Positions 55,542 through 64,000 of a stretch of 64,000 nt of DNA are shown here, piece by piece; the first letter of the stretch is position 1; the number at the start of each line of letters is the position of its first letter. The notes beneath the pieces were generated by a model that was given only the letters and a program-made list of their open reading frames with translations, searched no databases and was not told the DNA's origin. The position numbers and the translations under genes were made by a program. This DNA comes from Proteobacteria bacterium DTSAM18. GTDB lineage: Bacteria > Myxococcota_A > UBA796 > GCA-2862545. Where the stretch lies: positions 186,001-250,000 of the forward strand of contig JARACJ010000004.1 of NCBI GenBank assembly GCA_028767165.1, written 5' to 3'.

Positions 55542-56372
55542 TCAGTCGTGGGTGGTGGGGGACATCAGGGTCCAGGGGTTGTCGTGGCAGCCACCGGTGG
55601 ACGGACCGCTGTGGTCGGGGCGGGACAGGGCCTCGGCCTCGGCCAGGGTGCCGGGCTCGACGGAGGTCTCGCACAGGTAGGTCTCGTCGTCGACGACGAC
55701 CCAGTCACGGCGGATGTGCTGGTCGGTGATCATGAAGTCGGTGCTGTAGTTCACCACGACGTACTGCTCGTCGTTGCTCCAGGCGGCGATGGAGCCGCTG
55801 ATCTCGGAGGCCGTCCAGGTGGTCTTGGTGACCTCCAGGGAGATGTCCTCGGGCAGGGTCCAGCTGCCGCGGATGGCGACGGGCTCGAGCAGCTGGGAGA
55901 ACGCGAAGCCGCCACAGCCGTCGGCGTCGTAGGCGGCGCGGTCGGAGTCGGCCCGGCCGGCGGCATCCTCGGCGCTGGTGCCGTCGAACACGGCGGTGCA
56001 GAACCAGAAGGTGCCGTCCTGCATCGTCCAGTCGTAGCGGTACCAGACGTCGGTCTCGCCGGAGGCGTCGACGGCCAGCAGGCTCTCGGCCTCGTTGTCG
56101 AAGCTGTGGATGGTCTGGGTGGCCCAGGGGAAGATCACGGCGTCGGCGGTGATGACGACGTCGGTGCCCCAGTCGTCGATCCAGTCACCGATGAGGGCGA
56201 GCTCGGCGGGCGGCGCGGTGTCTTCCGTGCCGGTCTCCTCGGAGCCGGTCTCCTCGGAGCCGGTCTCCTCGGTGGAGGTGTCGACGCCGGTGTCGGTCTC
56301 GATGGCGTCGGTGTCGGTGTCGGTGGTACAGGCCGTGGTCAGTCCGACCAAGGCCAGGATCATGGTGCGCAT
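55542..56372 (-). CDS. Unknown lipoprotein under cobalamin riboswitch control
   Basis: A 276-residue lipoprotein (lipobox 'LTTAC', Cys15) with a linker of DTDTD and EETGS repeats. The globular part has 'LALIGDWIDDWGTDVVITADAVIF', 'VWYRYDWTMQDGTFWFCTAVFDG', 'DGCGGFAFSQL', 'DWVVVDDETYLCETSVEPG'. It contains four Cys and many Trp/Tyr, giving a lipocalin- or lectin-like beta impression. No family is recognised. A cobalamin riboswitch lies directly upstream and AGGAG precedes the ATG. B12-repressed surface lipoproteins in other phyla (BtuG, BtuH) capture cobalamin, so a corrinoid-binding role is a reasonable hypothesis but unproven. Confidence 0.7.
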   Translation of the reverse strand: MRTMILALVGLTTACTTDTDTDAIETDTGVDTSTEETGSEETGSEETGTEDTAPPAELALIGDWIDDWGTDVVITADAVIFPWATQTIHSFDNEAESLLAVDASGETDVWYRYDWTMQDGTFWFCTAVFDGTSAEDAAGRADSDRAAYDADGCGGFAFSQLLEPVAIRGSWTLPEDISLEVTKTTWTASEISGSIAAWSNDEQYVVVNYSTDFMITDQHIRRDWVVVDDETYLCETSVEPGTLAEAEALSRPDHSGPSTGGCHDNPWTLMSPTTHD

Positions 56373-56443
56373 GGCATCTCCTGGCCTCGAACAAGAGTTC
56401 TGGGCTCCCGCCCATCCTTGTCGCGAGGATGATGGTTGGTGGG

Positions 56444-56605
56444 CGCAGAAAGGCTGGTCTCCCGGCTGAGGGCCGTCATCGCTGCCGCCTTCCCAGGTGA
56501 CCCCAGTGGCTTCGTGGCAGCGCCTGACCCATCACGGTGGCGGAACCGCGCCGGAATCACACCGGCTTCCCACAGCGGACCACCGGAGTGGTCCACCTCG
56601 CTGCG
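56444..56605 (-). ncRNA. Cobalamin (B12) riboswitch
   Basis: On the minus strand the conserved landmarks of the adenosylcobalamin riboswitch occur in order: AGGTGG near the 5' end, 'GGGAAGCCGGTGTGATTCC' and 'CCGCCACCGTGA' (the B12-box region, about 56573-56532), 'CCACTGGGG' and 'GGGAAGGCGG', and the 3' element 'AGCCGGGAGACCAGCC' (about 56467-56452). The outer stem closes with CGCAG (56605-56601) pairing to CTGCG (56448-56444), and GGT pairs to ACC. Downstream, CATCCT/AGGATG and GGGC/GCCC hairpins before the SD are candidate expression platforms. It controls the 56372 lipoprotein and probably the thioesterase. Confidence 0.88.
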
Positions 56606-56614
56606 AGCGCGGAA

Positions 56615-56643
56615 GGTCTATGGCGGCGCCCTCACCGGAGCAA
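56615..56643 (-). promoter_or_regulatory. Promoter candidate for the riboswitch transcript
   Basis: On the minus strand, TTGCTC (56643-56638) and TAGACC (56620-56615) are 17 bp apart. The expected start, about seven bases downstream, falls just before the first base of the riboswitch outer stem. Confidence 0.45.
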
Positions 56644-56651
56644 CCGGCGGT

Positions 56652-57827
56652 TCAAGGGGCCGGGGCGAGGCGGTGGACCGTCTGGATGTCGCTGAGCAGT
56701 ACGCTGCCCGTGGTGTCGGCGCTGAGCCACTGCTTGCCGAGTCGGCCGAGGGGGCGGACGTCCTGCAGGGGTTCGGTGCTGCTGGAGGGGACCGTACCGA
56801 TCCACAGATCGCCGGACATGAAGTCGCCGAAGAGCAGGCGGCCCTTCAGTTGAGGCAGCCAGGGGTCGACGATCTCGCCGCCGGCGAGGATGCAGCCCTG
56901 GGGGCCGTCGCCGTGGGGGTACTCGTGCAGGGGGGGCTGCAAGCCCTTGGAGAGGAGCTCGTCGCGGCTGACCTCGGCGCGGGCGTCGTCGGGGCTGGTC
57001 ATGGCGAGGGTGCCCTCGGCGAACGCCCAGCCTCCATCGCCGCCTGGCACGCCCAGGATGAGCTTTTCCCGGTGATCGCGGCCCACATCGCCGATGACGA
57101 GGCGGCCGTCGCCGAGGAACGCCATGCGCCAGGGCATCCGCAGGCCCTTCATCCACAGCTCGGGGCGTGCGCCCTCCACCGACAGGAAGGGGTTGTCGTC
57201 GGGGATGGCGTAGGGGGCAGCGCCGTCGACGTCGAGACGGAGGATCTTGCCGAGCAGCTTGCCGGGGTCCCGGGCGTTCTCCTTGATGGCCGGATCGGTG
57301 TCGCCGCCATCGCCCAGCGGTACGTACAGCTTGCCGTCGGGGCCGAACTGCAGGCGGCCTCCGTTGTGGCTGACCGCGGGCTCCTCCACCTGCAACAGGC
57401 GCTGCACGAAGGTGGCGGTGGGCTGCTCGCCCTCGGTGAGGCGGTACTCGTCGAGGCGTGTCCACAGCTGCTCGCCGGGGGTGCCCGTGGCGTACAGCAG
57501 GAACAGGCGCTGGGGATCGGTGGGGTGGATGGCCACCGAGATGAACTCCATGAAGCCGCCTTCCGAGGGAAGGGTGGCCAGTACGGTGGTGTCGGCGCGA
57601 TCGGTGCGTGCGGTGCGCAGCTCCCCGGTGCGATGGGCGAGGAGCAGGCGCTGTGGATCTGCCGGGAAGGGACGTAGGTCGGTGACCCACGGGCAGCTGT
57701 CGAACACCGGCACCAGTCGGGTACCCTCTGCAGCGGGGATCGAGGTGGATCCGGTGGCGGGGGTGCAGGGGAGGGCCTCTTCGGCCCCGGGCCGACAGGC
57801 GAGCAGGGCCATCCACAACCAGATCAT
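56652..57827 (-). CDS. PQQ-type glucose/sorbosone dehydrogenase-like lipoprotein
   Basis: A 391-residue exported protein with lipobox 'LLAC' (Cys11), of the GSDH six-bladed propeller family (soluble aldose-sugar dehydrogenases). Diagnostic blocks: 'FMEFISVAIHPTDPQRLFLLYA', 'VSHNGGRLQFGPDGKLYVPLGDGG' (catalytic-type His), 'GKLLGKILRLDVDG', 'LWMKGLRMPWRMAF' (PQQ/sugar-contacting Arg), 'VIGDVG' and 'KGRLLFGDFMSGDLW'. It would oxidise sugars or related alcohols in the envelope using pyrroloquinoline quinone, passing electrons to carriers. No PQQ synthesis genes are in the window. GGGAGGACGA precedes the ATG. Confidence 0.88.
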   Translation of the reverse strand: MIWLWMALLACRPGAEEALPCTPATGSTSIPAAEGTRLVPVFDSCPWVTDLRPFPADPQRLLLAHRTGELRTARTDRADTTVLATLPSEGGFMEFISVAIHPTDPQRLFLLYATGTPGEQLWTRLDEYRLTEGEQPTATFVQRLLQVEEPAVSHNGGRLQFGPDGKLYVPLGDGGDTDPAIKENARDPGKLLGKILRLDVDGAAPYAIPDDNPFLSVEGARPELWMKGLRMPWRMAFLGDGRLVIGDVGRDHREKLILGVPGGDGGWAFAEGTLAMTSPDDARAEVSRDELLSKGLQPPLHEYPHGDGPQGCILAGGEIVDPWLPQLKGRLLFGDFMSGDLWIGTVPSSSTEPLQDVRPLGRLGKQWLSADTTGSVLLSDIQTVHRLAPAP

Positions 57828-58178
57828 TCGTCCTCCCTCGGGAAAGGTGCCCAAGGTGGTACCCGTGGTGCGGCGGCTTGTCATCACGCCTTCTGGTTTT
57901 CGACGGAACCCTGGCGTTGCAAAGAGCCTTTTGGCGGGACTGTATGCATGGGGACGACGAGAAGTCGGCGCCACCAGGGTGCGAGGTCCTTGTTCGGTAC
58001 CGGGTACCGGGCGTGACGGATCGGGCTTCCGTTGGTTTTTGATCTTCTGTGCACAGGTGGATCGGGGTAGTCTGCTCCGGTGCCCACATTTCCAATCCAC
58101 GGGCCTTGCGGTACCATCTGGTGACCACACAGGCACGGGGCCGCACGAAGACCGCGGCCATCGAAGGCAGGAGGAGAC
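57828..58178. other. Divergent non-coding region
   Basis: A 351-base gap between the divergent dehydrogenase gene and the MYXO-CTERM-type gene. Visible features are a double KpnI-type direct repeat (GGTACCGGGTACCGGG near 57978) and GGAGGAGA before the ATG at 58179. No hairpin-rich RNA or small gene is convincing. Confidence 0.5.
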
Positions 58179-59669
58179 ATGTTGACGACCCTGAGCTGGA
58201 TCCTGGCGGCATCCATGGGTGTGGCGTTCGCCCAGGACTCCGGCGACACGTCGAGCGAGACGGCTGACACCTCGGCACCCGAGAACAGCTTCCTGACGAC
58301 CCACCTCGACTCTTCCACCATGGAGCCCATGAAGCTGCTCGAGCCCGTGGAGGGCACCTGGTACGAGCGCGGCATCGGGTCGCCCACGGTCGCCTACGAC
58401 GAGAACATCGGCAAGTTCGTGATGTTCTTCGAGACCCAGGTCGCCAAGCACAACGATCAGGCGCAGCTGGATCTGGCCTGGGGCGCGGGCAACACGCCCA
58501 CGGTCGATCTGTGCCCCGGCGTGGGCTTCTGGGGACTCGGTCGCGCCACCAGCGACGACGGCATCAACTGGACCATCGACGACGACCCGGCGTTCCTGCC
58601 CGAGGAAGGCACCTACTTCGAGTGCGTCATCGCGCACCCAAAGGTCATCCACGACGGCACCGGCTACCACATGTACTACAAGGCCCACCAGAGCAAGGAG
58701 GCCTGTGAAGGTGTGGAGTGGGGCGACACCTCCGACACCGATGTCGTCACCAGCCCCACCACGCCTCCGGCCTGGGGCTGCCCCGAGATCACGGGTGTGG
58801 GCTACGCCTACTCCACGGACGGCACGAACTGGACCGCCAGCGACGAGCCCATGGTCAACGTCAAGAAGATGGGCTTCCCCACGGTGGCCCAGCTCGATGG
58901 CGAGTGGCGGATGCTGTTCCACCACGACCACGACGGCGACCAGGTCTATGAGCTGTGGTCCTCCACGGCGACGGATCCGGACGGTCCCTGGGCCGCCGCC
59001 GAGGTGGCCGTGTCTCCGGGCTACGCACAGTGGGTCGAAGACGAGATCTACGCCCCGGCCCTCACCTGCGGTACCGATGCTGGCCCGCTTGCGTTCCAGT
59101 TCAACGCCATCGTCGGTGGCCGTGACCGCGACGCCTCCAGCAACATCCTCACCCAGGGCATCGGCCAGATGTTCTCCCTCACCGGTGAGAGCTGGGCATG
59201 GGATGTCGAGAACCCCTGGAACCAGTGGAGCGATGGCGACGGCTACAACCACTGGGACGTGCTGCGCAACGGCGACGACTACCTGATCTACTACTCCATC
59301 AAGGAAGACTACCCCTGGGCCACCGGCCGCAACCGCATCGGACTGGCCTACACCTACGCCGACCAGATCACCGAGGTCGACACCAACGACCTGTCCAACC
59401 GTATCTGCGACACCAACGGTCCCGGCAACGGCAACGGCGACACCGACACCGGCTTCGACACCGCTGACGACACCAACGGTGGCTCCGATAGCGGTCTCGA
59501 CACCTCCGACCCCGAGACCGGTGGCGACACCGGTGGCGTCGGTGTGGAGGACCAGGGCGGTAGCTGTGGCGGCTGCAACGCGTCCGGTTCTCCGATGGGC
59601 ATGGGCCTGCTGCTCGGCCTGCCCCTCGTGGTCGCGGCGCGTCGTCGTCGCCAGGACCGAGAAGGGTAG
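58179..59669 (+). CDS. Secreted beta-propeller protein with MYXO-CTERM-type tail
   Basis: A 496-residue exported protein with a signal peptide ('LSWILAASMGVAFAQ'). Five-bladed-propeller-like repeats of the GH43/GH32 clan type follow: 'SPTVAYDENIGKFVMFFET', 'ATSDDGINWT', 'HPKVIHDGTGYHMYYKAH', 'AYSTDGTNWTAS', 'EWRMLFHHDHDGDQVYELWSS'. A DTDTG-rich linker (about 415-460) then leads to the sorting tail: Gly-Cys motif 'CGGCNASG', hydrophobic helix 'MGLLLGLPLVVAA' and Arg-rich end. That tripartite tail is the MYXO-CTERM type, indicating anchoring at the surface of a myxobacterium-like cell. A polysaccharide substrate is possible but no catalytic acids are assigned. Confidence 0.78.
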   Translation: MLTTLSWILAASMGVAFAQDSGDTSSETADTSAPENSFLTTHLDSSTMEPMKLLEPVEGTWYERGIGSPTVAYDENIGKFVMFFETQVAKHNDQAQLDLAWGAGNTPTVDLCPGVGFWGLGRATSDDGINWTIDDDPAFLPEEGTYFECVIAHPKVIHDGTGYHMYYKAHQSKEACEGVEWGDTSDTDVVTSPTTPPAWGCPEITGVGYAYSTDGTNWTASDEPMVNVKKMGFPTVAQLDGEWRMLFHHDHDGDQVYELWSSTATDPDGPWAAAEVAVSPGYAQWVEDEIYAPALTCGTDAGPLAFQFNAIVGGRDRDASSNILTQGIGQMFSLTGESWAWDVENPWNQWSDGDGYNHWDVLRNGDDYLIYYSIKEDYPWATGRNRIGLAYTYADQITEVDTNDLSNRICDTNGPGNGNGDTDTGFDTADDTNGGSDSGLDTSDPETGGDTGGVGVEDQGGSCGGCNASGSPMGMGLLLGLPLVVAARRRRQDREG

Positions 59670-59738
59670 GCGGGCTGGTCGACCCAGCCCGCCCAGGTCG
59701 CCTTCACTGGACCCGCGTTCCATCTGGGACGCGGGTCC
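59670..59738 (+). terminator. Double hairpin terminator
   Basis: First stem GCGGGCTGG/CCAGCCCGC (59670-59692, 5-base loop) directly after the stop. The second is a perfect 10-bp stem GGACCCGCGT/ACGCGGGTCC (59709-59738) followed by TGTTATGTCT. Confidence 0.65.
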
Positions 59739-59788
59739 TGTTATGTCTGCCCTGCTGGCTGAAACCATCTCCCTGACCTGGTGTACCT

Positions 59789-60718
59789 GTGGTTCGAAAC
59801 CTGCTGCCTCTCGCCTTGCTGTTGACCGCCTGCCCCAAGGCCCAGCCCCTCACGCTCGTCGATGGCGAGTGGGAGGCCACCTGGCGTCCGCTCACCGCCG
59901 ATCTGCTGTTCCACAGCACCCAGGTGGACGAGTCGCTGACGCCCCAGGGTGAGTGGGTGCCCATGCGCACCACCGCCGCCGTGATGCGGCAGAAGCACGT
60001 GGCCAAGGGGGGCGAGCAGTGGGTCGAGCTTCAGGGCGGCGAGGTGCTGGCCGGCATCCCGTCCGGCGACACGCCCATGCACCAGGTGCAGGACGTGATG
60101 CTGGAGCAGACCCTGATGGCCCAGGTCGACTTCGTGCAGTCGGTCGACGGTGCCGTGAGGCTGGCGGATGCGTCGGATCTTGCGGCCGTGCGCGACGCCA
60201 TGCGGGCCGAGCTGCAGCCGCTGGTGGACTCCGGGGATCTGGGGGCGGAAGAGGTCGAGGCCATCACCGGCGCCCTGGAGGACTCGGCGTTCGTCGCGGG
60301 CGTGCAGGCCAACTTCGCCGGCGGCCCGTACCGGCTGCACGGCAAGACGTGGAAGCTCAACGAGTGGCTGCCCATGATGCCCACCGGCGAGATGGAGTAC
60401 CGCTTCACGCCCCTGGGCATGCAGCCGGTGATCTCCCAGCGCATCACGCCGATGGATGCCTGCCCCGAGCACTGGAACCCCGCGGCCACCTGCGTGCGAC
60501 TCGAGGCCCGTGCCGTCTCCGAGCCCGATCCCGCCGAGCTCGAGGGCGCCGACGTGAAGGTGCTCTTCACCGAGACCCACGTGGTCGACGCCTGGCACCT
60601 CGCCACCGTCTCCAAGGAGGTGGTGTTCGACGTGCAGGTGAGGTTCACGGCGGAGGAGCCGCTGCAGGGCAGCCGCTCGACCACCAGCAACCGGTACGAG
60701 TGGGTGACCGAGGAGTGA
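59789..60718 (+). CDS. Hypothetical lipoprotein
   Basis: A 309-residue lipoprotein starting at GTG 59789 (lipobox 'LLTAC', Cys15). The body mixes beta segments ('GEWEATWRPLTADLLFHSTQVDESLTP', 'WVELQGGEVLAG') with a helical middle ('DLAAVRDAMRAELQPLVDSGDLGAEEVEAITGALED'). It ends in a long beta hairpin region with two Cys ('DACPEHWNPAATCVRLEARAV'). No family recognised. It is convergent with the CusA-like gene: stops are only 4 bases apart. No strong SD is visible. Confidence 0.65.
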   Translation: MVRNLLPLALLLTACPKAQPLTLVDGEWEATWRPLTADLLFHSTQVDESLTPQGEWVPMRTTAAVMRQKHVAKGGEQWVELQGGEVLAGIPSGDTPMHQVQDVMLEQTLMAQVDFVQSVDGAVRLADASDLAAVRDAMRAELQPLVDSGDLGAEEVEAITGALEDSAFVAGVQANFAGGPYRLHGKTWKLNEWLPMMPTGEMEYRFTPLGMQPVISQRITPMDACPEHWNPAATCVRLEARAVSEPDPAELEGADVKVLFTETHVVDAWHLATVSKEVVFDVQVRFTAEEPLQGSRSTTSNRYEWVTEE

Positions 60719-60722
60719 GGCC

Positions 60723-64000
<3,278 letters not shown>

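Noticed and set aside
57880-57960. Possible c-di-GMP riboswitch (GCAAAGAGCC sequence)
   Set aside because: The GEMM landmarks (GGCAAACC-like first box, ACGCAAAGCC and the GNRA tetraloop receptor) are not present in order.

Overview
The window reads as a chromosomal segment of a very GC-rich, diderm, Myxococcota-like (former Deltaproteobacteria) bacterium. This is inferred from three signs. There are many lipoproteins whose lipobox is followed by Asp/Thr/Gly-rich linkers. One secreted protein ends in a MYXO-CTERM-like Cys-Gly/hydrophobic/Arg tail. Outer-membrane proteins, Hanks-type kinase and PEGA domains are abundant. No rRNA, tRNA, CRISPR array, phage or IS element was recognised. Most long antisense reading frames are shadows caused by the high GC content.

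Layout. 1-9.0 kb: end of a periplasmic-binding-type protein, a YchJ protein, a TetR regulator with an alpha/beta hydrolase (each carrying the same 15-bp operator candidate), a VWA protein behind an RBS-masking hairpin, a GreA/B-like protein and an M28 peptidase. 9.2-21.0 kb: a tightly packed operon of ten genes, eight of them multiheme c-type cytochromes (64 CXXCH plus two CX3CH motifs). It also encodes a beta-barrel protein, a 38-residue membrane peptide and a NapC/NirT-like membrane cytochrome. Together these could make a complete quinol-to-surface electron conduit. 21-30.5 kb: secreted proteins and lipoproteins, a glutathione peroxidase, TrhO and a caspase-like lipoprotein. 30.6-35.0 kb: a Ser/Thr kinase next to a TPR-PEGA-TonB-receptor fusion. 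35.6-44.5 kb: a probable iron-uptake locus (DUF4856, imelysin, fatty-acid-hydroxylase-like protein, FecA-like receptor) behind Fur-like palindromes, convergent with an HTTM gene group. 44.7-50.6 kb: a repeat-rich region with three paralogous lipoproteins, two of them carrying a nearly identical ferritin-like diiron domain, among dispersed hairpin repeats. 50.6-64 kb: MsrA, a MATE transporter, DUF1254 and DUF368 proteins, a thioesterase and an orphan lipoprotein behind a cobalamin riboswitch, a PQQ-type sugar dehydrogenase, a MYXO-CTERM-type protein, a lipoprotein and the larger part of a CusA-like copper/silver RND pump.

The strongest candidates for undescribed biology are the cytochrome conduit operon, the cobalamin riboswitch in front of an unknown lipoprotein, the mosaic ferritin-domain lipoproteins, and the dispersed double-hairpin repeat. 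All functional assignments rest on reading motifs by eye; no database search was run.
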